From: Serinus canaria
Taxonomy: Eukaryota > Chordata > Aves > Passeriformes > Fringillidae
Direction: 5' to 3'
Length of the DNA: 64,000 bases
Assembly (NCBI RefSeq): GCF_022539315.1
Contig: NC_066336.1
Coordinates: forward strand, 5,460,600-5,524,599
Shown here: positions 1-11,798 of the stretch, piece by piece
How positions within the stretch are numbered: position 1 is the first letter of the stretch
How the letters are laid out: each line of letters begins with the position of its first letter
Translations under genes and position numbers: made by a program
Notes under the pieces: generated by a model
Seen by the model: the letters and a program-made list of their open reading frames with translations, nothing else
Database searches by the model: none
Told to the model about the DNA's origin: nothing

Positions 1-1697
1 TGGCTCCAGAGCACTGGAGCCAAAGTTTCTTGGCATTCTGAGTGCATTCCTTCTCCAGTGTGTGCTCAGAATAACTTGGGACTTTTTGGAGCAGAAGTGG
101 GACAAACGTTTGCAGACAGAACAGTCTGGGCTCCCTTTGGGCTGCTGGGCTTTGAGAGTGCATCAGGGTTTGTTCATAGCACTGTCACTGCTCCAGTCCC
201 TCCTCTGACTCAAATAACCCAAAAAGCCTGTCCTGAACCACAGCAGATGCTGCTGCTTGGCTGTTCACTTGGACTGTTGCACTTGTGTTTGGAGAGAAGG
301 AAACTTTCAGGATAAGTAAATGCTTTTGACCTTTTTTAAATATTAACATTATCCTTTTTCTAGATGCTTCTAGAATTCATCCTCCTGAGCAAACACATGA
401 CAGACTTTAAGACAATCCCTTAATAATAATCTGCTGCAAGTTTGACTCTACTACCCAAAGATAAAGCTGGCAATTTGTAATTTGTGGCAGAATAACAACT
501 TCCTTTCTCTGTCAAGTCTTCATTAATGACTCTAATAAAGGTTTGAAGGAAACTGGCTGTATCTGCAGCCAGGTCTTTGGGAGCTCTGACAGGAGGGACA
601 CTTGCAGGAAGGGTCCATTAGCTGTAAGAACAGTAATTAATTTAAAACTCCTCAGCAGCTGTTAAAGAGACTCGGCTTTATCTGCAAAGGCCCCATGACT
701 TCACAAAACCCAAACCAGCTTTCTGAATTTAAGACAGTTTCACTGAAATACTTTCTCTTTTCCTGGCCTTTGAAAATCCTGCTGTTATTCTTCTTAACTT
801 TCAAAGCCTTTCTGAATTCTCCTCGCTGTGGTGATGAAAGAATTGGCCAGGCTTTGAGAATTGCATGGATGAAAATCACTCTTGGAAGGACTCTAATAAT
901 AACAATAATAAGCAAAATCCATTGAAACTCATCTGATATAAAGTACATGTCAGGATAATCTGACATATTTGGCTGCTTAAGTACTGAACCAGTTCTCAGA
1001 GGATTGAATTTTATAACAAAGGTTTCCAGTGCCTCATTCTAGCCCAGAAAAACCTGAAATTTTCCAACTCGGCAATGCATCCTTCATTGTCAGAGCGATG
1101 ATGAGATGGGTGCTATCACTGGGAGCTCACTGCTGCTTTCCAATGGGCCTTTGTGGTGCTGGGACAAAGACTGATTGATAAATTGCCTATCAAAAGTGCC
1201 TTTGGGCTATTATTTAATTGTCAGTGAAGTCTCTATGTACTCACAGTTATGTCTTTCCTCACAACACCTGCAGTACAATCCATTCTCAGTTCCTGGCTGC
1301 TCTTGGCTCCCTGGAGCACTGCACAGGGAGAGATAGGGGCACTGAGCTGGGGAGATGGCTCCAATGAATTAGCCATGCCTTGGAGAAGAAAGAAAAAGGA
1401 ATCATAGAGAGCAAGGAGCAGCATTGCCATTGGAAAGGTGCCAGCAGAAGGTGTGGCTGCTCAGAGGAGGATGTTCAGCTGCCAAGGGCACTGCAGCCCT
1501 GGCAGTGTCACAGATAACTGAAATATTGCTCTGTACATTTTCTGAGCAGCTGGAGGACATGACAAGTAAAAACTTGACAAATGTGGCAATTTCAGTTGTG
1601 CTGAGTGTGTGTTTAACTGAAGCTGTTCCAGTGGCTGTGAGATGAGCAGAGGACACAGCCCTGCCCACATTCATGGATGCTCTGTTCTGTCCTGCAG
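1..1697 (+). other. CLIC4: CLIC4 intron 1 (3' part)
   Basis: The sequence is AT-leaning and ends in a pyrimidine-rich stretch and CTGCAG acceptor at 1692-1697. Short ORFs on both strands show no recognisable domain or splice-phased homology. I see no further gene, RNA gene or clear mobile element here. Confidence 0.8.
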
Positions 1698-1807
1698 GCT
1701 GGCAGTGATGGTGAGAGCATAGGAAACTGCCCCTTCTCCCAGAGGCTCTTCATGATCCTGTGGCTGAAGGGAGTCGTGTTCAGTGTCACAACAGTGGACC
1801 TGAAGAG
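1698..1807 (+). CDS. CLIC4: CLIC4 exon 2 (residues 25 to partial 61)
   Basis: This 110-nt exon starts with GCT in phase 0 after a CAG acceptor and ends after two bases of an Arg codon before a GTAAGA donor. It encodes [18 protein letters not shown] and the following hydrophobic strand to VDLKR. Cys35 in the NCPFSQ motif is the glutaredoxin-like active-site cysteine of the family. The segment from about residue 37 to 57 is the region proposed to cross the membrane in the channel form. Exon length and phase match what I recall for vertebrate CLIC4. Confidence 0.96.
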
Positions 1808-4800
1808 GTAAGAAATACTTGGTTTATTGGGCCAGAAAGATGCAGCACCCTTGGTGGAACAAAGCTTTGGCCAGAGCTTTTGTGGCTCACAGGCTGGTTT
1901 TGTGAAATTAAAATCTGTCCTAATAATTGACTGAGGCAGCCTGGATGTAAATGGTGCATTCCTTGCTGGTTGAACCAAAACTAATGGTAAGTTCTCTTGA
2001 GTTTGTTCAGTGATGCTGTTCTGTAAAACTCACACAAAGCCTTTTGGAACTGAATATTGACTCTTCCTTTCCTGACTTCACATCAAGATGCCCTAAGTGG
2101 GGACAGATGGATATTTTTAGTCAACCACCCTCTGGTCAAGTCTCCAGTGATGGATAATTGTCACAAACAATGTGCAGCCTCCTCCTTTTCTTAATGTTTT
2201 TAAGATAATTTTGATTATTGTGCAATAATAACGAGAATACCTGCCCAGGAGGTCAATCCAAGTGAAATGGGAAGGAATAAAATGCAGAATATTCTGCCTT
2301 GTTCACTGTCAGCCAGATAAGTCATGATGCTGTCACCTAAAGCACAGCTGCTCCTCTATGAAATGAGTACCTTGGTGGCTAAAAGCAGTGAGGAGTGAAT
2401 CCAGGAGTCTTAATTTCCTCAGGCTGGGCATTCATTTTTATGGAAGTGCTAAATTCAGCAGGGGCCTGGTGTTTGCTTTGGGTGTGAAGTCATGTTTTCC
2501 CAGCACTGATGGAAACTCTGTTGGTCCCAGCTCTGCAGAGGGGAGGCTGCCAGTGCCTCCAAACCTGAATTTCAGGAATAAAGCCAACAGAAACACTGCT
2601 CTGCACTGAGCCCAGCTTAGAAGGGAGAAATCACCCTGCTGGACTTAACCTCCAGGGATTTTTGGGAGGGAGGTGACTTGTTTGGGTTTTAAAAATCACT
2701 GAAGTTGCTGCTTCAGTGCTGGCAAGGAGTGTTAAAGGCTTCCATGTGTGGTGAGGGGCAGAAAGCAGCTTTTGTCAGCTCTGGGTGCATTTGGAGCTGC
2801 TCAAAGAGCTTTTCTGGCCACTGTGGGATTTCCCTGCAAATGCTGGTGCTGCCAGCCCCATCAACCAAACGTGTCACATCTTCCACCAAGCCCTGCCTGT
2901 GGTTTCTGCAGGCTCAGCAGCAGAACTGGTGCTTGTGGGCTCTTGGTAATTTGGGATTTCCTTTTCCTTTCATGATGGGGTTCTTTAACCACCTACTGCA
3001 GTTTCTGGGGTGGGCAGGACGAGGAGGTGGACAGAGATATTTTAGGTTTGAAAGGCTTTTTACTGCTGAACCAGTTTAGATATCATTAAAATGCCAAATA
3101 TTCCTGATGAATTGGTTTTATTTTGTGTCCCCTTGGTAACTTGGAGTTAATTGGGTGGGGGAATGGGATGTAAGACCAACTTTTAGCCTATAAATTGGTT
3201 GCAGATGTTTAAAGTTGACCTTCCTTACACAAGGAAAGCTTTCTTTCAGGGTTTTGGTGGGGTTTTTTTTCTGTTGAGGAGGGGAAAACACAAAATAAGT
3301 GCAAAATGAAAGATCTGCAGGGGAATAGGTCAAATAAACCACCTTTGTGTTGTGCTCTGAAGGGCTTCTCTGGGAAAGGAAACAAAGGACCACTGAAGCT
3401 CATTCAGGCTGGAATAGATATTGATACAAACTTAATTCCTTTTAGACTTTATTTAGATGTCCTTAAATACAGCTTTAACACTGTGGACTGATCAGTACCC
3501 AGGGGCAGAGCAGTGCAGCTTGCAGAACATCACATCAGCCAAGTGCTGAATAGGAAATGTTGGATATCACGTGGGGCTGTTTCCCCTTGTTATCACTGCC
3601 AGGATGATAATAGATGTTAGGTGGTGCCTTAAGATTGCCACAAGAATCTGCTTTTGTGAGCACATTACCCAAGCCAATTATCTCCTCTGCTCTTTTTGAG
3701 TTTGTGTCTAACAGGAACAGGGCAGAGCAGGAATTGTTTTAAACAACTGAGTTTATTTTGTTGGCCAAAACCAGCAAAAAGGAAAAAAGGCTTTGCTTGC
3801 CTCTGCCTCGTAACGTCAGAGCTGCACAAGAGCAAGGCCAGCTCTGTCTGTTTGTGAGCCTGAAAAGGTCATGGCTGGGAACAGAAGTTCACAAGTGAGG
3901 GACATGGGACACAGGAAGATCTGAGCCTGCTTGGCCTGCCTCTGCCGTGTGCTTCCCTGCAGAGCTGCCCTGAGCTAACAAAGGCACATTCTGCAGTGCT
4001 CAGCTCTGCCCTCCACACACAAAATGTGCACACAGGCAAGGGAGGAGGGCAGTCCCACCCTCTGCAAGGAGTCAGGCATTTCTTCCATCTCTTTGGGCAC
4101 ACAGAGCCTTCATTCTTCCCTTCTGGGCAGCAGCATTTCAGTGCCCAGAGCTCTGGCTGGTTCTGGAGGCCAGAGCAGAGCTGCACTGCACAAACCATTT
4201 GTTGGGCTTGGAGCAGCACTCAGGGCCAGCTTGCCTTCAGCTGAGGGCTGAAATCCTGTTTGAAGCATCTTCATTTGGAGTTTTTGCAGTTCCTTTGACA
4301 GGCAAAGCTTAAATAACAATATGGAATATTCAAATTAAACATTAAAGACCACCCAGAGGTGAATCCAACTTCAGCAGAGTGCAATACTGCTGGGACTGGG
4401 GTTTTAGTGCTGACTTTCCCCATGTTACTCTTCAGATCTTCACTGCAGTATTTGTGTAATTTATAAATGTGTTACATTTGGGGGCTGGAATTTGTCTGCC
4501 CTACAATAAATAATTTGCATGCTAATTACTATTCTGGTTTGTGGCAAAGCCATGAGGTGTTTACCCCTTGAATCTGAGGGTAGTGGTGGCCAGATAATTA
4601 ATGTGGCCCTGCCTCCAAAACCCCTGGTAAACTCTGGGGCAGGCACAAACCATCTCGGAATTATTTGGAGTGGTTACAGAAGGGTTTTTTCTTTGGGTTT
4701 GGTTTGTTTTTTAAGCTCTCCAGCTTTATCTCTGAAGGAAAACATCACTGTTACAGTAATTGCCTTCTTGTTTGACTGTTGGGGGAATTTGTCCTCTGAG

Positions 4801-6417
4801 CCTTTTGAGGCTCTTCCTGTGTGCTTGTACTCCAAGGGCTGTGCTAGAGCAGGGCTTGGTTGGGATCTCCTGGCAGGAGCAGCAAACTGAAGTCAAAGCC
4901 TGAGCTGGGCTCTGGGATCTTCATCTCTGCTTTCTTTCTCTTGAAAGATCCAGGTGGTCTGACTGGATGGATAAAGCACTCTGCTTCTTTGGAAAACTTT
5001 TTTGGGCAGTTCTAATCTGTTTCTGAGCTAAAGCTTGCCTTTGATAGTATTCCTGCAGATCCTGTGGTCTTGCCCCTGTTTGTTTTTCAAATAACATTCC
5101 TTTTGAGGAATTTTATCTGGCCAACATGGGGAACTGGAAGGGAGCCACGATGACTTCCTGTAATTGTTGGGAGTTACAAAGCTGTATTTAAATGAAGTGT
5201 TAAGCTACTTAAAGCATTACCCAATGACAGACTTTAAATCCTAAAAGTGAGAGAGAGGTGGCAACTCTTAGTGAGAAATAACTTCTCAGAAGCTTAAAAA
5301 TTGAAAACAGCTAAATTCTTGTATTCACAAGGTCTCCATCCCTTGGCTTAAAGCAGGGAAAAATATGAAAATCACTTTTTTCCTTCAGTCTTACAAGTAA
5401 GCACACCTTGGCTCTAGAAAAGGGGCAGCAGTGGGCAGGACATGAAATTCTGGCAGGGTTCTTAGTCTTGTAAGAAATGGAAAACAAGGTAGACTTGTAG
5501 GCTCAGCTTAGAGTCCATCTGCTCTCAGTCCCTGCAGGCCTGGGGCTGTCCATGGCACCAGTTCAGTTTCCCTCTCTGGCAGTGTCAGGAGGATTTCCTG
5601 AAGTTCAGCTGCAGTTTCCAGTAAATCCAGTTCCTGCATGCCTGGAGCTGCCTCAGGAACGAGGCCACGCTGGACAGGGCTCAGGCCCAGCTCAGGGTTA
5701 TGGCCCAGTCTGGGTTTGCTCAAACAGGAACCCAGGGGCAGCTTTACCTTGGCAGAGCTTTCAGCTGGGCCAGGCTTTGTTGTTGCTGGGCCAGCAGGAG
5801 GTGGTGGCCAGGCTGCCTGAGGGAAATGTTAGAAATAGAGCTGGAAATGGCTGAGTGTTTCAGCTTTTTGCTGTTTCTCTCAGGAATAATCCCAGTGTGG
5901 GATTCCTCTCCCAGGTGTGCTGCTCTTGTTTGTAAATACCTTTTTCACTGGGGGAAACTGAAGCTTAATTTTAACCATGATGTTCATGCATCTGTCAGCC
6001 TGCCTGGAACCAACCTCCCTGGGCTCATAAGAAATGCTTTATACACTGGGCTGGGGCAGAGCTGCTTCTTTCCAGAGGGGGGAGGATTAGCACAGATTAT
6101 GCTATATATAAACTGCTCTGTAGGGCTGGGGAAAGAGGGAGAGTGTGAGGTGTGTCTATAGGAATCCCTCTTCTAGTCTACATTGTATGAGTTGAGAATA
6201 AACACAGCCAGAGGTAGGAGGAAATTGTTTCTAACTGGTTTAAATTCTTTTTTAGCTAGTGTATTCAAAATGTTTAATTGTTAACTCACTTTTTAGAAAG
6301 AAAACTGGTGGTGTCTGTTTAAAACTGAGGATGTGGAAACCTCAGCAGTGTGTTTGTGGTCATAGCAATGAAATTTTGTCCCCTGCTTACTCTTCATGGG
6401 TTTGCATCTCACCCCAG
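1808..6417 (+). other. CLIC4: CLIC4 intron 2
   Basis: This 4.6-kb intron runs from GTAAGA to ACCCCAG. It holds AT-rich unique sequence with a few GC-richer patches. I see no convincing exon, RNA gene or transposable element. Confidence 0.85.
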
Positions 6418-6543
6418 GAAACCAGCAGACCTTCAGAATCTGGCTCCAGGCACTCACCCCCCCTTCATCACATACAATGGGGAAGTGAGAACAGATGTGA
6501 ACAAGATTGAAGAGTTCCTGGAAGATGTTCTGGCCCCACCCAA
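6418..6543 (+). CDS. CLIC4: CLIC4 exon 3 (residues 61-103, partial ends)
   Basis: This 126-nt exon begins with one base completing Arg61, then encodes [16 protein letters not shown] and continues to the VLAPPK segment, ending two bases into Lys103 before a GTAAGTG donor. It forms the second half of the thioredoxin-like domain, including the cis-proline loop (THPPF) that supports the glutathione-site fold. The residue at human Cys100 is Ala here (VLAPP); the comparison uses the human sequence from memory. The phases fit exons 2 and 4 exactly. Confidence 0.96.
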
Positions 6544-7346
6544 GTAAGTGTTAAACTGATGGTTTGTCACCTCCCACAGGCACAGCTCTCACAGGGGATT
6601 TCTGCCCCAAGATGTTCTTCAGCATCAATAAACTGAAGACATGGAATAGTTCTTGCTTGTCATACCTTCCTCCCCTCAGCTCCCTCATCTTTAGATCAAA
6701 ACCTGTTTTCTCTGTGAGATTATTTTTAAATTATCCTTTGTATACCCCAGTCATCCTTTCTGCACTGTCAGACTCTCCCTTTTGGTGACAGGCACCTTTG
6801 TGTCCAAATAATGCACATGAAGATGAGTCTGCTGTATGAAACTTAGTCCTAAACTGTAGTGAGAATTTGTTTTAATGTGTTCAGACTTTCTCCAGACTCT
6901 TGGCTTTCTGCTCTTCAGCTGGCAGGCAGATCCAGAGGCTGCCTTTAACAGACTGAACTGTTTTGTCTTTTCAGCATGGCAAAACTTCAGGCTTTTGTTA
7001 AGAGCTGTGGAGTCCATCATTCTCTGATGCTAATTGAAATGGAAAACTCTGTATTTTGCTTCCAGATGAGTGATGTGCCCCCTTGGCAGCAGTGGACTGG
7101 GGGAGCTCTGGGTGCCCCTGGGCTCCTCAGACTCTGCTTGTACCAAATGTCTCATTCAGAAAGCAGCAATGTGCTTCTTTCCCTCTGGGAAGTGCTGGGT
7201 TCAAAAACCTCAGTGTGTGATCCTACACTTAGGAGCCAGTCTGGAAAAGGATAAATCAGTACCAAAGTGCCATTTTGGGCTAATTAATAGATGGTGAGCA
7301 CCATTCTGCTAAATGTGCTGTAGATCTGCTCCTTGCTGCTTTTCAG
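6544..7346 (+). other. CLIC4: CLIC4 intron 3
   Basis: An 803-nt intron with a strong GTAAGTG donor and a TTTTCAG acceptor. Nothing else is recognisable in it. Confidence 0.88.
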
Positions 7347-7453
7347 GTACCTGAAACTCTCACCAAAGCATCCAGAATCCAACACTGCTGGAATGGATAT
7401 ATTTGCCAAATTTTCTGCTTTTATCAAGAACTCCAGACCAGAAGCTAATGAAG
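7347..7453 (+). CDS. CLIC4: CLIC4 exon 4 (residues 103 to partial 139)
   Basis: This 107-nt exon completes Lys103 and encodes [18 protein letters not shown] followed by the [17 protein letters not shown] segment. It ends one base into the next Ala codon, before GTGGGT. It covers the linker between the two GST subdomains and the first helix of the C-terminal all-alpha domain. Human CLIC4 has Tyr where this copy has Phe in KFSAFIKN (from memory). Length and phase are as expected for the family. Confidence 0.96.
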
Positions 7454-8579
7454 GTGGGTCACTGGGGACAGTGCACTCCTGCTTTCACTGTCTTGTGTTT
7501 TTCAGAGCAGCTCTGTGGGAAGTGTCTCCCTGACAGATTTAACTGCATGTTGGTGGACTCTTGAGAGTCTCATGAATGAAAATCTTATTTAAATTTAATG
7601 TCAGAGATTTCAACATTTGAAAGAGATCTTCAGTTCAATCAGAATTTCAGTGGGGTGTGCATGGTTTGTAATTATCCCTGGCACTGGATCTTCTCTGTGC
7701 AGCAGCCACTCCAAACTCTTGAATGAAGGATAAAGAATTTGTGTCATGCCCCAGTGGTTGAATTTCTGTGCATCTGCTGCACTTCTTTCACCTCTCTAGG
7801 ACTGAGGGCTCCCATTCAGAGTTCTGAGCTAAGCTTAGTTTGTGTCACTTCCATTAAAGGATTAAAACCTTTTTGTGTGGAGGGAAAACAGGAGATTTCA
7901 CAGGAGGGATCAATAAGTGGTAATGAACTCACAGCTGGGCCTTTAAGTAGTTCAGTACAAATCAATTTTGTCCTCAAAGTACTTAGAGGGAAAACCAAAC
8001 TCAGGGTATCAGGGTTCCTTTCTGCTGCATTTCAAAGGGATGATGCAAAATATTTGTAAACAGTTGGGAAATAAACGGGGATTTTATGGGGTGTGCTGCC
8101 CTCTGCTGCTGCATTCCATAAACCTGCTCTTCCCTTCCAAATCCTGCTGTGCTCCTGCATCAGCCTGGGTGCTCTGGGTTGGTCAGGGCTGTTTGCTGAG
8201 CATGTGACATTAAACAGATTATGTTTAAATGTATATAAACCCCAGCATAGCTTAATTCTAATCAGTTTAAGCCAGTTAGGCACAGTCTTAAGAAACTGAC
8301 ATAAGCCACTTTTTAAACCAAAAATAAACCCTTGTGGGTAGTCTTACAGTATGTTAAATTAGTGCAAACTCCTGTATTAGCCAGCTTTTAAATAACCTGC
8401 ATTTGTGGGATATTTAAAGAGATTCTGGTCCAGTTTCAGTGTTGTGGTGAGCACAGAGACACAAAAACTGCCCAAGGGTTACAGATCCTTCAGGGTAGCA
8501 CAGGGACGTGGGGTTTGTATTTCAGATCTGGTACCAGTCTCAGTTCAGTATTTGTTTTGAATCATGCCTTCCTGTGCAG
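7454..8579 (+). other. CLIC4: CLIC4 intron 4
   Basis: A 1,126-nt intron from GTGGGT to CTGTGCAG. It is AT-rich, and no exon or repeat element is evident. Confidence 0.86.
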
Positions 8580-8761
8580 CCTTAGAGCGTGGCCTCTTGA
8601 AAACCCTGCAGAAGCTGGATGAGTACCTGAACTCCCCCCTGCCCGACGAGATCGATGAGAACAGCCTGGAGGATGTCACCCTCTCCACCCGCAAGTTCCT
8701 GGATGGCAACGAGATGACCTTGGCTGACTGCAACCTGCTGCCCAAACTGCACATTGTCAAG
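8580..8761 (+). CDS. CLIC4: CLIC4 exon 5 (C-terminal helical domain)
   Basis: This 182-nt exon starts CC TTA GAG and encodes [20 protein letters not shown], the acidic [11 protein letters not shown] foot loop, then the helix with [20 protein letters not shown], ending in VK with AAG in phase 0. The [11 protein letters not shown] stretch is a strongly conserved CLIC/GST-C segment. The length keeps the frame into exon 6, which fixes the 3' boundary. The donor there is AAG|GTCAAA, which departs from GTRAGT at positions +3, +5 and +6. Retention of the next intron would add about 24 in-frame residues before a TAA at 8834-8836. Confidence 0.94.
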
Positions 8762-9508
8762 GTCAAACCTGGGGGGCTGCGAGGGAAAATGCAGGGGAAA
8801 ATATCTGTGCTTTGTGGCATTCCTGAGCCCAGCTAATTGCAGCTGTCTGTAAGCTTAACTGCACTGATAGCACCTGAGTTTGTGCAAGGTTTGAGGCGCT
8901 CTGAGGGCTCTGAGCAGTGGAGCTCAGTGCTGCTGGGGGCAGGTTGGGCAGCAGAGAGCCAAACCCCATTTCCCTGCACTGACCTCGTGGTCTCAGGGAG
9001 CTGCAGAGCTCACAAGGAGGAGGAGGGTGAAGATCAGGTGAGCAGGTAATGGCTGAAGGGGGTGTCTGCTCACTTGTGTAGAGGAAACTGCTCCAGAACA
9101 AAGTTAATGACACAAATAAAGGGATTGGATAAATAACCAAGTTGGAATCTTGTAAGAGGCAGCCTGGGACAACCACAGGAGTGCAGATGTGCCCACATCA
9201 GTGTGGTTTGGTGCCTCCCCCTGCCTGCAGTGCTCTGTGCCAGTTCTGTACTGCAGATGGAGCCACAGGCTCAGTTTCTGGCTGCCTGCAGAAGAGTTTC
9301 CCTGGGTGAGGACAGCCCCAAGGGAGCGAGGCAGGAGCAGCCCTGAGGAACAGCCAGGGCCAGGGCATCCCTCAGAACAGCCTCTGGAGACTGCAGGAGT
9401 CATCCCTAGTGTCCAAGCTGGAAGGATAACTTCACAGGAGAGTGGCCAGGGCTGGCAAAGTGTTGGAAGTGAAGGATGTAAATTCCTAAAGTAATTCTGT
9501 CATTCCAG
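8762..9508 (+). other. CLIC4: CLIC4 intron 5 with a non-consensus donor
   Basis: A 747-nt intron starting GTCAAA and ending TCATTCCAG. The reading frame of exon 5 stays open for 72 nt into this intron before a TAA stop. The remainder is unremarkable. Confidence 0.85.
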
Positions 9509-9673
9509 GTGGTGGCCAAAAAATACCGCAACTTTGAGATTCCCAAGGAGATGACAGGGATCTGGAGATACCTGACAAATGCTTACAGCAGGGATGAGTT
9601 CACCAACACCTGTCCTGGAGACAAGGAGATTGAAATAGCTTACAGTGACGTAGCCAAGAGACTCACCAAGTAA
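9509..9673 (+). CDS. CLIC4: CLIC4 exon 6, C terminus and stop
   Basis: This 165-nt coding part starts [20 protein letters not shown], continues through [12 protein letters not shown] and ends SDVAKRLTK followed by TAA at 9671-9673. The KKYR patch corresponds to the CLIC4 nuclear-localisation signal region (about residues 199-206). Cys234 in FTNTC is a conserved reactive cysteine of the protein. Total length with the missing exon 1 is the expected 253 residues. Confidence 0.97.
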   Translation: MVAKKYRNFEIPKEMTGIWRYLTNAYSRDEFTNTCPGDKEIEIAYSDVAKRLTK

Positions 9674-11022
9674 CCAGCACTTGCAAAGGATGAGATCCTG
9701 CATATCCCATAACAATGCTTCTAACAGACTGCTCTTTTCATATCAATAGCCATTGGTTTTTGCATGAACTCGCAGTTACTCCAAGTCACGTGGATAGACC
9801 AGGTACAGTAATTACCTAAAGTTTGCAGACTTAATGACAGGCTTGTTTTTCCTGACCTCCTCTCACAGCCTTGGAATCCGGTGGATGCAGTCGTGTTCCT
9901 GTTGCACTGGGGTGACTCTGGATTCTTCAGTGTGAAGGGTTGGCTCGCCCCTGCTGCTTTTCTCTGTAAACATTTGGTCCATGATTTGTCCAGGAATTGG
10001 TTTAGGATCCTGTCTCACTGTATGGTACAAGGAATATTTATGTATTTTGGAATTAATTGCTTTTCCAGAAGATCTGTACACGCCTGTCATAGCTGTGACA
10101 CGTTGAACTGTACCTGCTTGTCTATCCTATTTACATAGAGAAGGGAACTTAGTATCCAAAAGAGCCATTTGCAAAATATTTGGCAATGTTTTGTTGGTTT
10201 GTTTTGTTGTATTTTTATAAAATCTCTTGGATTGGAAGTCACGGTAATGGTTGAGAATGGACTCAATGTGAACCTTGGATTTGAATGACCTCAGCATCAG
10301 GCAAGTTTGAATCCAGGCTTGAGAGCTGGGGCAGGAAGCTCAAAGCTCAGAGTTGATGTTTATTGTGTCTTCAAGAGCTTGAGGAGATTTAAACACCTGC
10401 ATTGTATGAATTTTGAGTTGCAGCAAACAAATAATTGTCAGGATTTTCCATCAGGAAACAGCAGAGTTGGAAGCTGCCCTCTGTTCACCTTAAGAATTGC
10501 AAGTGGCTTTCTTTTTGGTAGTTAAGAGCCTTTTTGTTTTGTATAGGTATTTTTGGTGATTTTTACTTAAAAATCTGTTCTGTCATAGCCCAAATCCATG
10601 GAAGCTGTAGTGTCCTAACTCTGGGTGGGGAATAGCAGTGCAATGATTAGTGATGCAAAATGGACTGAGAGCCATGAAATGGGAACTTTTTCACGTCCTT
10701 TCTTCCCTGAAGAAAGCTAAAGTGACCTTTAAAAAGAACATTTGCCTTAAATGATAGTAGGGTGTTTCTTTTCCTGAATGGAAATCTGGGAATTTTGTAA
10801 AGAAATGGTGGTGGAATCCAGTCCTTTCCATTGAACTTATCCCAGTTGTTTCTGTGCACCTGGACTGCAGTTTTGCATACTCATAATCATTGCACTACTA
10901 TACTTAAATCTTTTTACAGCAACATTGAGGAATAGCACTACAATTTTTTTAAAAGCAATTTTCAAATGTTTCTAAACCAGGGAATAGTTTTCTTGTTTAA
11001 AATTAATGGTTTTGATGCACGA

Positions 11023-11028
11023 AATAAA
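11023..11028 (+). terminator. CLIC4: Candidate proximal poly(A) signal of CLIC4
   Basis: Canonical AATAAA about 1.35 kb after the stop, followed by T-rich DNA. It could give a short 3'UTR isoform that excludes the 31-bp minisatellite. Confidence 0.5.
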
Positions 11029-11226
11029 CTGCTAGGTTATTTTTAAAAGACCATCATAAACAACTCCAAAGAATGCTAGACTTATATGCCTATTTTTTTG
11101 TAAAGATACTTTTATATTTAACTGATTTTAGAAGCTGGAAAGTGCTATTCCTGCTAGGTTGTTCTTGGAATATTTAACGTTCTGCAATAACGTGGAAATG
11201 CTCACACAAACACTTTTATACACTAA

Positions 11227-11250
11227 TTTTTTTCTTTTTTTTTTTTTTTT
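11227..11250 (+). repeat. Poly(T) tract in CLIC4 3'UTR
   Basis: A run of T interrupted by a single C, 24 nt long, within the 3'UTR; U-rich in the RNA. Confidence 0.9.
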
Positions 11251-11461
11251 GGTAAAGCACTGGCTTTCTGAAAACCAGCCTGATTTTTCTAAGCATCCTG
11301 CTTTTGCTACTTTATGTACCCATGGAGTTAATTGGACATAGAAGAGGTAGAGAACCAGATCCATATTTGTAACCCTGGCTTGTGGTGCCTTGCCTTGCCT
11401 TCCTAGAGCTAGAATTCCAATATAAAGGCACTTAGCAGTCCTGTCACATCTCTTTCAAAGG

Positions 11462-11680
11462 CAACTCTCTTAGACACACTGAACCCCTGTTCAAACTCTC
11501 TTAGATACACTGAACCCCTGTTCAAACTCTCTTAGACACACTGAACCCCTGTTCAAACTCTCTTAGACACACTGAACCCCTGTTCAAACTCTCTTAGATA
11601 CACTGAACCCCTGTTCAAACTCTCTTAGATACACTGAACCCCTGTTCAAACTCTCTTAGATACACTTTTGACCCCTGTTC
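11462..11680 (+). repeat. 31-bp minisatellite, 7 copies, in CLIC4 3'UTR
   Basis: Seven head-to-tail copies of a 31-bp unit containing CTCTTAGAYACACTGAACCC. Copies 1, 3 and 4 read GACAC and copies 2, 5, 6 and 7 read GATAC; the last copy has an altered centre (ACACTTTTGACC). Copies are otherwise nearly identical, which implies recent expansion or homogenisation. No coding meaning is evident. Confidence 0.97.
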
Positions 11681-11792
11681 TGCTTTGTTTCAGAAATGTT
11701 TAGGCACAGAGGGGAATCCTGGGGGTGACCTGGTGAGGAGAACCTTGGCTGTAGCCCTGGATCAATTACTCTAATGTCACGTTCTCCTCCTG

Positions 11793-11798
11793 AATAAA
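11793..11798 (+). terminator. CLIC4: Candidate intermediate poly(A) signal of CLIC4
   Basis: Canonical AATAAA (TGAATAAAGT) just downstream of the 31-bp minisatellite. Use is unproven. Confidence 0.4.
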
